Assembly (NCBI GenBank): GCA_029168955.1
Contig: JAPDOI010000132.1
Location: 310,001-374,000 of the forward strand
Direction of reading: 5' to 3'
Origin: Aplectana chamaeleonis
Taxonomy: Eukaryota; Nematoda; Chromadorea; Rhabditida; Cosmocercidae
DNA length: 64,000 bases
This document shows, one piece after another, positions 11,101 through 21,290 of this stretch; the stretch's first letter is position 1, and each line of letters opens with the position of its first letter. Both the position numbers and the translations under genes were made by a program. Below the pieces are notes generated by a model, which was not told where the DNA came from, did no database searches, and saw only the letters and a list, made by a program, of their open reading frames with translations.

Positions 11101-14100
11101 AGCCAATGATTTGCAGTCAATGAGTCTCAGCCTAGGTTTGATTTACTTCACTTTATCGGGTAGCGGAAGCCAATCGATAAAGTCAAGTAATTCCGGACTA
11201 CCACTTTGCAACATCATGCGTGAGAGTTTAGCGAGCTGGAGTAATACTTTGAGAAGCCAAATCAATCACGAGTCAGCTACTACTATACCTTAATGGATTG
11301 TCGTAGACACAACATAAGCCGGAAGCAAACGAAACATAGGTCTCATTAGTGTTGCTCTAAAATTTTATGATTTGTTATCAATGGAACGTTTATGATGAAC
11401 CATCAGGCTCTATCCATACAAAAATTTTTATACACTTGAAAGCTGCGTTAAAGCGAAGGGACATATGTAGAATGGAGCACTAAGTGTCGGTAGAGAACGT
11501 TACTGGTAGATTTTTAGTGCAAAATTGTAGATTGGCTCCATCATGACTGACAGTCGACAAGAGTTTTCATTTATCCCAACGCTAACCCTAGGTTGTCTAT
11601 ACGTGTGTAGGCCTAGCCTCGTTGAACCGCGGCATAAACTCAATACAATGCAACAAACACAGGGTCGATGAAGCGATGAGTCCGGCTCCAGGGATGGAAA
11701 GGACACATGGCGCCAGCTTGCTCCCACTTCTATCCTAAGCGGAGCATCAATGCCTCAAATTAATCGCCAGGCTGTCCACCTTCACCGATGCAGACTTGCA
11801 GCAGAACTCATATCGAACTGTAACCAAATGTGATGAAGATGAAGATGTTGCAGCTCATCTTGTGCAGGTTTCGGACTTTCATGCTCTCTCGAAATTTTGA
11901 ATCTTATTGGTGGTTCTGTGACCAATTCTTGCGCTTAGTTGGAACACTCAATAAAATGGAAACTGAGCATCTTGTCGACTTCAAATTCTGCGCTCACGCG
12001 TTCGACTGTACAGCTCGCCCAGTGTTCTGCTATTCAATCAAAACCTGGGCCGGCGCAGCGTTTACGTGAAGATCTTTGAATTCACTCCTTAATAGAGATA
12101 CATAATTTGAATTGTGAAATACAAAAGAGAAATGTGAATTACAAAAAAAAAACAATCTTCCGTTAGATTTGCCGATGGATCTGTTAAAATTGTCAATCAG
12201 CTGCCTAAACAGCCAAAAAGCCTCCGGAGTCGACGCTCGTATTGGTATTGCAAGGTTAATCCGATCAACACTATAGACGATGATTACACAAGAACGAGGC
12301 GGATGAAGCTCGCATGAAGCGTGAAGACGAGTCTTTCAAGTGTCTAATGCTAGTAGGTATCTTCGGCCTCTGTCGTGACAGTGTAATGAAGAACCGTGAA
12401 AATTATTGTCCAACAAACGTTCTGGAGCGCCGACTCGGCCAAGAGGATCGCGTCACTTCAAGTTCTGTTTTGCGCAAGCTTTACTTGTTGAAATCTCACT
12501 TGTTTAAATCTCAATCCTTGGTGGGCGCCAGTCTTTCAATTTTGTGTAATAATAAGTAAGAAAAATGCTTCCGGCAAGCATAGGACAACGCGAACCACCT
12601 CGCCTCTTTGACACTTCCATCGCCAATTGCCGCGATAGCATGCTTTGAATGAGGAACGACTTGCGAGAGATCTTGTTCGATACTCATGATTATCATGCTT
12701 TCGCATCGCATGACGATAAAACTTTCAAATAGCCATAGCATCCTTTTCACTGCTAGAATAGAACATCGCGAACCACCTCGCCTCTTCTACACCTCCATCG
12801 ACAATTGCAGCGATAGCATGCTTTGAATGAGGAACGACTTGCGAGAGATCTTGTTCGATACTCATGATTATCATGCTTTCGCATCGCATGGCGATCAAAC
12901 TCTCAAATAGCCACAGCATCCTTTTCTCTGCTAAAATGCTGTCGTAGTTTAGTGACCATTTAGTCAGCCTTGTGTAAAACGTTAACAGGACAGGCATACC
13001 GTTCCCATGACATAAGTATTGTGGAGAAGGGGAAACACTTCCTTGATGATATCCAAGTACTTTTTTATGTGCTGTATATGATAATCGTAGGGTATGTAGT
13101 GAACTCGACCCAGTGCTCTTGCAATCCCATATCCAGTCAGCAAGTGAAATAGCTGAAAATCAAATTTATTATTATGCCCGATCTGTTATCGATCCCAAAT
13201 CCTTCTGCATCCACCCTGATTGTTTTAGGCTACATCTAAGTACACCGACACCCAACTGCCCAAACAAAAATAATCATTTATATTTATATTTATAATTATG
13301 TTTATAAGAAATACATTCGTGAATGCGGACGTCGGATGTGATCCTCTTAATAAGAGGTTAACACATTGAAAAAAAAATGAGAGATCCGAAGTGCATCAGG
13401 GAACCCATTAGGCAACTAACTGTATGAGACTTTGGCTCAATTTCATTGGTGAACATGGAGTTTTGATACCAGTGTTGGCTCCAACCGAGGGTATGGACTG
13501 CAATTCTCATATAGTTACCGTTTAACCGCTCGCACCTCAACATACCACAGTCACATTGAGTAAGCAGCTATTCCCATCAGGAGCAACCGAGTAGCAGTGA
13601 GGCGGCGGCACCAAAAAGCGGGTGACCCAAACAGAGGAATCATGGCCACGTAACATCACCACGCACCTTGATTTTGTACATAAAATTTCGAAGCGAGTCA
13701 TAGTTTTTCTTAATCATGACGGGTTTTTTTATAGTCATTGTTTGTAAAACATTAATTGTGCCTCATGTCTACCGCTGAGTACACTTCAGTGAGAGATCGT
13801 GAAACCTTATTCATCTCGTGTGACGTGTCTTCTTCACCGCACCAATACCAAACACATCTTCAGATGTAGATAGCATCATAGAAGGATCCTGCAGAATTTC
13901 TTTTGCCGTTTTCTTTTTCTTGAAAAGTTTGGCCGGAGTATACGTAATAATTTGGAGCAGCGATAAAAGTAGGAATGTGACAGCCGTGAGTTTCTAGTGA
14001 ATGGAGTTTGATACTCGAAGCTACACACCCTTCCTCTGTTTGGTCTGAAAACTCCATACTTCGAAAGTCGCAGTCTCCGCTCAAGCCTCCAAATCTTATT

Positions 14101-14817
14101 CAAAAGTACTAGAGCTAAGGCAGAACGACGTTCGTTCTATAGCTCCAGCGCTAAGATTCGAGAACCGGAAGCTGACAAACTTTCAGAGCTAACTCGGAAG
14201 CAACGTACGTAGACTATTTTGATAAATAAATGCTGTACTTTCTCCAGGGCATCAATGTATCTCTTTCTGTAAGAACTCCAAACGACTACGTCGCTTTCGA
14301 TGAGAGGTGGCACATAAGCCTCGAACTTTCGAGATATGATGGGTGGATCACCCAGGCAGAAACTCCTCAATAGTCGAAACATTACAATCATAGTAGCATT
14401 ATAACAACATAAGAGAGATTCTAGGAGAGCATCTGAAAAGTCATGGTGTTTCTGTTAGTTGCCGAATTTCGATTGTCTTTTCATAAAAACCTATCTAATT
14501 TCGTATGGAACTACACTTTTACACTTTATTGGAGGGTTGCCAGACCTACATAGTAGAAAATTCTTGTCAGTTGAACGAAGACGAGCTCTGAAGTAGATCA
14601 GAGTGAAGCTTACTTGATTTCCCAGTCGTCCGAAGTTTGGATGAAAACCGACGTATTTAACAGGTTTCATTCCTTGCGATCCATTCTGCACGCACTGAGC
14701 CCACAAAAGGTAGAGGACTTGAGCAATTGCCACAAGTAGTAATAGATTTATGCAGAAGCGTTTCCTTCTTCTTAAGGTAAGATGCGCTCCTAGGTAAAAA
14801 GAAGTTCGACTCAACAT
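8137..14817 (-). CDS. Gene A: GT11 alpha-1,2-fucosyltransferase-like, 8 exons
   Basis: The predicted Golgi type II membrane enzyme would transfer fucose from GDP-fucose to glycans. Exons, 5' to 3': 14817-14614, 13152-13000, 11356-11289, 9003-8848, 8757-8643, 8586-8496 (bounds good to about 2 bases), 8438-8242 and 8158-8137 (stop TAA). The splice phases join into one frame of about 335 aa. Residues 1-20 are basic and cytosolic, then FCINLLLLVAIAQVLYLLWA is the membrane anchor. FGRLGNQ crosses exons 1 and 2 and continues LFHLLTGYGIARALGR. CCVYDNP is in exon 3 and FGQNSRYF in exon 4. Exon 5 has CLHIRRTDF, the GT11 donor-binding HxRRxD motif. FGDD is in exon 6 and SSTFGWFLAF in exon 7. Acceptors are mostly TTTTCAG or TTTGCAG. 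The exon 4 donor, GTGCGG, is weak. Acceptor linkage and specificity are not visible from sequence; nematodes carry expanded GT11 families. A palindromic element lies about 22 bp upstream of the ATG and no trans-splice acceptor is visible there. Confidence 0.88.
9779..10254. mobile_element. Inverted-repeat DNA element, family TIR-3, copy b
   Basis: TTAAAGACACAGTCCAACCT at the left is mirrored by GGTTGGACTGTGCCTTTAA at the right, giving long near-perfect terminal repeats that extend inward through CTCAGAA. The element is about 476 bp, non-coding, and lies in intron 3 of gene A. TTAA at both extremes may be target-derived. Confidence 0.8.
10510..11020 (+). pseudogene. Decayed RTE-type retrotransposon 3' fragment
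   Basis: Plus-strand frames, with shifts and stops, resemble the C-terminal part of the RTE copy at 45774-49038. ILLEYFWPRMVTKK matches LLGYFWPRVCHNE, and W(T)RLTT...HLGEDAD matches WTRLTTRTAHLGEDAE near the 3' end. It lies in intron 3 of gene A, antisense to the gene. It is too degraded to be active. Confidence 0.65.
12563..12920. repeat. Two-copy tandem duplication, period about 178 bp
   Basis: Two adjacent copies share long blocks, for example AGCATGCTTTGAATGAGGAA and GAGAGATCTTGTTCGATACT, and each ends with ATAGCC(A)CAGCATCCTTTTC or a variant. It lies in intron 2 of gene A. Both copies are open on the minus strand, but the peptides match no family I know and there is no conserved splice context. 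Confidence 0.7.
13860..14400 (-). pseudogene. CR1-like LINE 3' fragment
   Basis: Minus-strand frames encode FEAYVPPLIESDVVVWSSY followed by DALEKVQHLF. This matches the region after the reverse transcriptase in CR1/Jockey-type LINEs (usual form: YVRPLLEYxxxVWxP then IExVQRxF). The sequence continues into a frame starting KIWRLERRLRLSKYG, which fits the following LExRR segment. The fragment lies in intron 1 of gene A, in the same orientation as the gene. It is 5'-truncated and frameshifted. Confidence 0.6.
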
Positions 14818-14839
14818 AGAAACTCATGTATAGTTGGCA

Positions 14840-14963
14840 CGTATTGCAGTGATATTTCATGTGCCTTATTGCGCGTTGGCGCGAGCTTGGTGCCATGCGT
14901 TACAGCATACGTGTGCCGAGCTTGCGCCAACGCACAGTAAGGAACGCCGTGTCAGTGGAATCC
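14840..14963. repeat. Palindromic element, family P, copy 2
   Basis: The arms meet around GCGTTACAGCATACG. GCGTTGGCGCGAGCTTGGTG on the left is mirrored by GCCGAGCTTGCGCCAACGC on the right. The outer arms read GTGCCTTATTGCG and CACAGTAAGGAACGC. It lies immediately upstream of the start codon of gene A (14817), where a promoter, 5' UTR or trans-splice site would be expected. Confidence 0.75.
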
Positions 14964-15030
14964 GTTCAGACTGTAGCTTCCATTTTTTTAAAGAGCATTG
15001 TTTCTGTTCAGGTATCTTTCATAGTCCTCA

Positions 15031-15719
15031 CCGTGAACGTGTCTTGCGTGAAGTACTTGAGAAGCATATAGGCAGCCGTGAATCCTCCTGTAGCACTGCC
15101 ATATGTTGGAGTTGTGGCGAACCGATACCATTTCAGAATGACCTTTTGCTATATTTAACAATAATAAAAAATATCGATGATTGACGAAACGAATATTTCT
15201 GAGCTGGTACTAGCCTATAGTACTAAACTGAATAGTTTCGCAGGTAAAAATAGTTCGATGAAAAGGAGAAGATTCAAGTTGAAAGTCCACAGTATCTGTG
15301 TATGAAAAACACAGACCTGGCCCCATTGAAGACTCTCGGGATTGCTATGCTCTGAAGTCCACTGCCCGAAGAAAGGTGGCAGTGTGGTTACAGACTTCGA
15401 TCAAAATAGTCTTTGGCCTTTATCATGAGGCCATGGCGCCACTTGGAGGGAATACTAAGGATGATGGCTATTGATCGATTTCGCGTCCAATAACTGAGTA
15501 AGTTCTTATTTAATGGCGCAGACTTTATGATGTCCTCATTGATGGTTCGATTTCGAATAAGACATTGATCAATCAGTGTAATCAGGCGGTCCGTCTTGTG
15601 CGAGCAAAATACTTTCACTGTTTTTTTTATTCAATGTTTCTATTTGCATCCACGTGTTTGTCGTGTTCGTCTGGGATTCGTCAAATCACCAACACCATCC
15701 ATGAAATATTGATGAGCGA
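15031..15719. other. Intergenic, no recognised feature
   Basis: Open frames are below 80 codons. An 18-bp string, CTTTCATAGTCCTCACCG, at about 15014-15031 is identical to the end of the MITE at 47921-48362, but I do not see the rest of that element. Nothing else is recognised. Confidence 0.3.
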
Positions 15720-16961
15720 AAGGATAGCCGATTCGTGAAGGCATGCGATCGTCGTGCCCCTTCACCAAAAGTTTTCTGTCACGAACTCTGAGAACTGTGG
15801 GGGAATCTCTCTACTGCTTGTCCTATGAAAGGTTTTGGGAAATCATTCTCGAACGACTCATTAAACATTGAGAAGAAACGAATAGAAGAGCAAGGCTGTT
15901 TTTAATCTGAAAGTTCTTCCATCGACCAAGTATTCGTGACAAGAGTAATTGAATCGTGGTAGCGGTATTCAAAGCTATCACAGTTTGTTTTTTTGAACTT
16001 TGAAGCAGCATTCGACTCATCGAGATCAATTGTTCAAAGCTCTGTGTGCCGCTGGAATTCCAGAAAAGTATATCGGACCAATCGAAAACATGAACAAATA
16101 AACAACAGCGATTCGTACACCTGTCGGATTTATGTCAGCTTTTGAGGTGAAAGCAGGAGTAAGGCAAGGAGCTGTAGCAGGACCTTTTCTATTCAATATT
16201 GACGTTGACAACGTCATACGTAAACTTTCAGAAGTTTCCTGCGGCTTGTTACTAACACCATAAGGACGCTCCCTTGTCGACCAGAAGCACGCCGGCCACA
16301 TTGTGATATTTGCTGAAAAGAACACAAAACTGCAAAAGATTACGAACCTTCCTACATAATGTGCCGCAACTTATGGACTTCTTCTTCGCCCCTACAAAGG
16401 CAAGCAGATGTGGGTCTCTCAAAAGCCTTCAACGGGAGTTTGCTTAGATGGACAACGTTTAGAACTTGTGGACGATTTCTGTTGATCCGGCTGTTTGGTA
16501 AAAAATGATGGTATTAATGCAGCGGACACTCAACAGCGATGCGTCTGCATTCAATTCTCTGATCAAGTGTATGTGAGTCAGCCTCATCGACGGAGAAGTC
16601 AAGTTAGCGTCGGCATGGATCGCGAAGAGACTTCGCGTTCACTGTTGAAGGTTAGCGCAAACTTGGTGTGATGTGCTATAATATAGGTGCACCGAATTTG
16701 CGCCAACCTTCAACAGTGAACGCAAAGTCTCTTCACGTTCCATGCCGATGTTATGCGTCAACCTGCACACTATTTGATTGCACTGAGAGGAAGCTTTTTG
16801 AGCATTTTCTTGAATATTGCTGACCGCGAGTATGCAATAACGAAGATCTCCACAAGGAAATCGACACCTTACATCAAGGCTCGACACGGCGGAGGTGCCA
16901 GCATTTCCCGACGCCTGCCTAAGCAGCAATAAAAAGTCGACTTCGATTGCTTCGGCACATA
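15720..16961 (+). pseudogene. RTE-type retrotransposon, 5' portion of a split copy
   Basis: The plus strand encodes broken reverse-transcriptase sequence. AGIPEKYIGPIENMNK is followed by TTAIRTPVGF and then by AFEVKAGVRQGAVAGPFLFN, which matches the RT block of the copy at 45774-49038. VIFAEKNTKLQKI and QMWVSQKPSTGVCLDGQRLE follow. Stops and shifts are frequent. The copy breaks off near 16961 in the RLRLLRHI region and resumes at about 20968, because a LINE has been inserted. A palindromic element (16611-16747) is also inserted in it. Confidence 0.75.
16611..16747. repeat. Palindromic element, family P, copy 3 (inside the RTE copy)
   Basis: This is a near-perfect palindrome with arms of about 60 bp. 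CGGCATGGATCGCGAAGAGA at the left is mirrored by TCTCTTCACGTTCCATGCCG at the right. The core GGTTAGCGCAAACTTGGTG is mirrored by CACCGAATTTGCGCCAACC. It interrupts the RTE coding sequence, so it arrived later. Confidence 0.8.
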
Positions 16962-16998
16962 TCTTCATTTTCTGGACGCGGGTAGGCTGAGATGCTGC

Positions 16999-17028
16999 TA
17001 TTTATTTATTTATTTATTTATTTATTTC
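16999..17028. repeat. (TTTA)n microsatellite, probable LINE 3' tail
   Basis: About seven TTTA units. They lie on the 3' side of the minus-strand CR1-like LINE and would read (TAAA)n as its tail. Confidence 0.6.
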
Positions 17029-17591
17029 AATACGATGTGTAAGAAAATCGTGGGAAAACATGACTGAAACGCAAACTACCTATGTTTAACGGAGCATACC
17101 TTATCACTTGGACTTGATTGAAGTGCGATATCAAACATTACATAGTTAGATATTCATGGCCTCAGCAGCTTCCTTTCGATGCGGCGCTTGAAAGCGGTTG
17201 TTCTACACGACGCGTCTACTGTTTTGCTCAGAGTGATAAAAAAAATCCTGCTCCGGCTGTGAAACTAACGGCTCTATATCTGGATTTAGGTTTACGGTAG
17301 GAGATTCTCAATTGTCCTTCTCGGGTGATCGAAGGGAGAAACGTGTAAAACTCAGTAGCATCAATTTTGAACATGTGATGAATGATTTTGTGAACTGTAC
17401 ATGCATCGTATACCCTCCTTTTCGATTACGACGTTGGTAATCCTAGAATAGAGTTCCTGTCCGTAGATGGTGGGATACTAGAGTATTGATAGCCCTCAGA
17501 TCTGACAAAAACCTTCCTTGTGAAGTTGCTTTGTATTTTCTCGATTTTGTTAATATCTTTTCTTCCTAAATGGATTGAACACCGTGCAACC

Positions 17592-18374
17592 TCATTCGAC
17601 TAGTGGTCGTATATAAGTTTTATACGCTTTGATAAGAACATTTCTATCTTTTGTGGATAACGCCTTGAATATGTGAAACGTTCGTATCATAGCCTTTTTA
17701 CACATTATATCATAGTGAGCTGAAAAATCCAGCTCATTCGTGTAAACAAATCCTAGATCTCTGACTGAATTGATCGGGTTAATAGAACTAGTATCGAAAT
17801 GGTATGTCGGTGGTGTTTCACAGGAACTTATTCTTAGATGCAATGTTTTCTCTGGAGACAATGGATGTTCCCATTCTCGAGACCATGTAACTAAGTTATC
17901 AACCGCTGACTGCATAGCCGTTGTGCCGTCGACCCGTGAGACATCGCCGTAAATTTTCAGGTCGTCTGCATACTGGTTACAACTTATCCCATCTTTTTCT
18001 AGCAGTTTTGGTACTTCTGCTGTATAGATGTTAAAAAGTATAGGTGATAGGACTCCTCCCTGAGGAACACCGCTGGTGACACTCTCGACACTCGAGAGTA
18101 GCCCGTTAATGTTCACCTGGAATGTTCTACCAGTAAGGTATCCCCTAAGCCATGACTTTATCGCTGGATGGAAACCGATAACATCTAATCGGTGCAAAAG
18201 TTTGGCAGTACTCACTCGATCGAAAGCTTTTTGTAAGTCATAGTATGTAACATCGCAAAACTTTTTGTCGTCTAGAAAGTTCGTCCAATCATTTAGACTT
18301 TCTAAAACATTCGTTTCAGCAGACTTCCCCCCCCACGAAACCATGCTAACTTTTCGGAATAATTTTGTTTTCAT
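17592..18374 (-). pseudogene. LINE reverse transcriptase, palm region (ORF2 fragment)
   Basis: The 260-codon frame includes VTYYDLQKAFDRVSTAKLL (RT catalytic Asp block), GVPQGGVLSPILFNIYTAEV and the active-site QYADDLKIYGDV. VRDLGFVYTNELDFSAHY follows and KAYKTYIRPLVE is at the end. The two Asp of YADD and the upstream Asp are present. The remaining C-terminal region continues downstream to about 17130 in decayed frames, for example RYRAVSFTAGAGFF near 17240-17300. The adjoining fingers region (18346-18702) is in another frame, so the copy is inactive. Confidence 0.85.
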
Positions 18375-18702
18375 TGAGGTGACCTACTATGTGTTTCTTG
18401 ATAATTTTCTCGAGGAGTCTGCAGAAAATTGACGTGATACTAAATGGTCTGTAATTTTTTGGATCAGACGCAGGTTGTTTTTTTTTCAAATTCGGCGTAA
18501 CATAAGAATGTTTCCACCGACTCGGCACTTGCGGCAGTAATATCGATTGATTATACAAAAACGATAACGGGCCTGAAATTGAGTGTGCGACATTTCGTAT
18601 GAACTGAGAAGGGATTTCATCAGGTGTTAGAGAATTTGAAGATGGCCATGCAGTCAGGTATTCGTAAATGGTTATTGGGTCAATGAATGGAATATCTAAC
18701 AT
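18346..18702 (-). pseudogene. LINE reverse transcriptase, N-terminal fingers region
   Basis: The frame contains LTPDEIPSQFIRNVAHSISG, then VPSRWKHSYVTPNLKKK and DPKNYRPFSITSIFCRLLEK. These are the conserved early blocks of non-LTR reverse transcriptases (usual form: P..WK...V.PI.K....D..NYRPISLLS...K..E). A frameshift separates it from the palm at 18374. Confidence 0.8.
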
Positions 18703-18759
18703 CGGGTGTTCAATGTCAAAATCGATGATTGGTTCTTCACCATTATCTAGTGAAAAAAC

Positions 18760-19847
18760 TTATGAAAATTCGTGTGCAAAGACATTCGCTTTTTCAGTAT
18801 CCGTCACTACACTCTTTCCGTTAATAACTACACCTTCGGGTTTTTCCCTACGAAACAATTTCCTTTTCAGATATAGAAATCTTGTTTTCTTCCAGATGAC
18901 AAAATTTTCTTTACTAAATTGATGTTGAATTTTCTCAACCGTTCTGTAAATTGTTTGGTGAAGCTGTTGTATCCTAACCAATAACCACTAGCGGTTGCAT
19001 AATGAAAGTCTTTCTTTTTGCTCGAGCATGTTTCGAAGATAGGGAGGTAATTTGGACACTGTGGGTGAAACAGGGATCCATGGAACAAAAAGTTCCATTG
19101 CATGATTCAAAATCGCTATAAACATTTCGTATTTCTCGTCAACAGTTGCAATAGATTCAAAGGAATTTCTCCAGAGAATGGATGACAGGTGGCCATTAAC
19201 CAGGTCGTAATTGCATTTAGAAATTGATCTAACGTATACCGTGTCTTGTTTTGTGCCACTGAAAATCGTATTAAATGTAATGCTTCTATGATAGCTTTGC
19301 CCAATAGGATCACGAACAACCACACTGTCGACCACTTCACCCGAGGTGCAAAATATTAGGTCAAGAATATTATTTTCACGGGTAGACCGCTTTAAAAGTT
19401 GAGCAAAGCCATGGCAACACATGACGATTGCTAACTGATTGTGATTAGTTTCGCTCCAATCAATCTCTGGTAGGTTAAAATCACCTAGTACAAGAACCGG
19501 CCACGGACATATGGAAAGATCACCTATAGCCTTGAAAAGCTGATTTGTCATTGAGGAAACGCAAGAAGGGGATCTGTACACTAGTACGTTTCTGACTGTA
19601 GTGCTTCCGTAAACAATATCTGCCGTTAAGATTTCATAGCCGAAAGGAATCGATTCCGAAAAACTATGGTATGTGAAAAAATACTCTTGAGCAAAATAGC
19701 TACACCGCCGCCAGAAGAAGTGTTTCTATCGCAACGCAGAACTGAGAAATCTTTAGACCAGGCACCTAGCATTGATGATATGGAATGCTCAGCTTTCAAC
19801 CAGGTCTCAGTGAAGAAGTATATATCATGAAAACCCCTGAGTGCCAC
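18760..19847 (-). pseudogene. LINE ORF2 endonuclease (AP-type) and linker
   Basis: Three consecutive frames make up the domain. 19847-19626 has FFTETWLKAE and GGGVAILLK. 19581-18988 has MYRSP and VLVLGDFNLPEIDW, the metal-binding Asp/Asn block, then NILDLIFC and SYHRSITF in the SDH position. 18981-18760 is a linker with KENFVIWKKTRFLYLKRKLF. The canonical final SDH is altered to SYH. The frames are offset, so the protein is broken. Confidence 0.75.
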
Positions 19848-19906
19848 ATATACGTAAACAGAATTTTTTGCAAATGATCTTATGTTGCCGTAAACACATT
19901 TAAACG

Positions 19907-20732
19907 CTACCGATAAGGATCTATTTTCATTAACTGGGGGCCGGGGAACTGCATCCGGTTTAAATGGTTCGGACTGTGAGCAGTAGCTATAGAATCAACC
20001 GTGAGCGAGCTTTGAGTCCTGGACAATTGGCATGTATACCCTGTGTTCTGGCGCCGACGTGAATATTCTTCACGCCTACGCTCCCTCTCCTCCCATGTGA
20101 GGGATTCCCTTAGATAAATCCGTCCTCGGGGGAAGGACCGTAAACGCGGAGCCCTAGTCACAGCCTGACGCTGGAACCTCGTAGCTGGTAGTACAACCTT
20201 AAGAAGCCTTCTACGAGCCATCGATGGCCTTCCTAGTCGATACACATCAGACGGCAAACACTACCCCCAAATGATTAATAACTTCAACGACACAACTGTA
20301 ATCGTACTGCAATCTTTTTCTGACAATGGGTGACGAGTGTTCTGGTATTCCTGCGATGACGATGGATCGAAGTCGTTCTTTCTCGGCACAGCTGTCTTCG
20401 GGTATCGGCGAGGAGGTGCTCCTTCTAGGCAAGGCTATGTTCACGCTTTGATCTCTCGAGGGCTGGGCATCAAATCTTCTCAATCTTTCGCGAAGCTGTT
20501 CGTTTTCCGCTGCCAAGCGATCTCTCTCGCGCGTCACTCTGTAAAAAGCCGTGGCAAGAGAACTCAGCTGTTCGGCGAGGGTAGCTAGCACTCTCTTCAC
20601 ACACTTCGGTACGTTCTTCGCACCATTGACCTCTTCAATCACTGTCCTCAGCTCGTCGTCCCTGAAGTTATCTGCGGCAGGACTGTTCATGACCGATCTG
20701 GTATATACAGTATATTTACGAAATGACCTCAC
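19907..20732 (-). pseudogene. LINE ORF1 (nucleic-acid-binding), frameshifted
   Basis: Two frames overlap. 20732-20247 has a Leu/Glu/Arg-rich coiled coil (RERDRLAAENEQLRERLRRF) and then SIVIAGIPEHSS. 20257-19907 continues with PSDVYRLGRP, then RRRLLKVVLPATRFQRQAV, and a basic RGRIYLRESLTWEERERRR segment. This is the usual order in CR1/Jockey-type ORF1: coiled coil, then an RRM-like fold. The junction at about 20255 requires a frameshift. It may be simple decay. Confidence 0.7.
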
Positions 20733-20967
20733 AAGGCGACCTCGTCTTCTTTAGTTATGTAATCTCGCGGGTCGCACGCGGTTCTGCTTGTTACTTCTGT
20801 GCTGCAGTTGTGACGAGAGCTCGAGTGCTGTCGACCACACTTGGAGAGCACCAGTTGAAGAGTGATATGCTATGATAGCTTTATCATATGCGAGAACAAA
20901 CTAAAACATCCGCTCTGCTCCCATGATAGCGAGATAATAGCTGCTTCGCCTAGGGATAGGATGCCAA

Positions 20968-21290
20968 CCACACTAAGAAGAACGCCGAACCGTCTCATGC
21001 AACGCTGTTCGAAAATGCTTCCGAATTCTGTCTGGAAACGGACATCCGGAAGTTTTGGACGAATGTGGTAAACGAGGATTTGAAGTCACTCGGCATTGAA
21101 AGACAGGGCAGGCTTGATGTTCTATTTCGCAAGGAATGGAGTAACGACATTTGGATGGCAAGTGTTTAAATTGTGGCTGAAAAGTGTGACAAATGAGCAC
21201 AGCTGACTATTAGAAGGGCACATCACGGTGAAGATGCGGAATGATCGCGTCAGGCGATAGCCAAACGATTAAGTCAAAGTAAGCCAAATT
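20968..21290 (+). pseudogene. RTE-type retrotransposon, 3' portion of the split copy
   Basis: The plus-strand frame LRRTPNRLMQRCSKMLPNS matches LRRTPDRLVQRALKMLPNP of the 45.8-kb RTE copy, directly following the point where 15720-16961 stops. The tail CGATTAAGTCAAAGTAAG corresponds to the 3' tail of that copy. Stops and frameshifts are present. Confidence 0.75.

Larger units (their letters stand above)
17029..20760 (-). mobile_element. CR1-like non-LTR retrotransposon (LINE), nearly complete but inactive
   Basis: The minus strand carries, in order, an ORF1, an endonuclease and a reverse transcriptase, each broken by frameshifts. The 3' side ends near the (TAAA)n tail at about 17000. The insertion splits an RTE copy: the RTE sequence stops near 16961 and continues at about 20968. 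The copy is minus-strand, opposite to its RTE host. CR1 clade is my best assignment from the RT block (SGVPQGGVLSPILFNIY, QYADD) and the GDFNLPEIDW endonuclease block. Confidence 0.8.

Noticed and set aside
11691..11699. CAGGGATGG as another hAT terminus
   Set aside because: It has no GCGGAA continuation, no inverted partner and no 8-bp duplication nearby.
12970..13152. 60-codon plus-strand frame
   Set aside because: It is antisense to exon 2 of gene A.
15014..15031. Second copy of the 442-bp MITE found at 47921
   Set aside because: Only an 18-bp end matches; neither the internal palindromes nor the other end are present.
20337..20588. 83-codon plus-strand frame
   Set aside because: Antisense shadow of the LINE ORF1 coiled-coil region.
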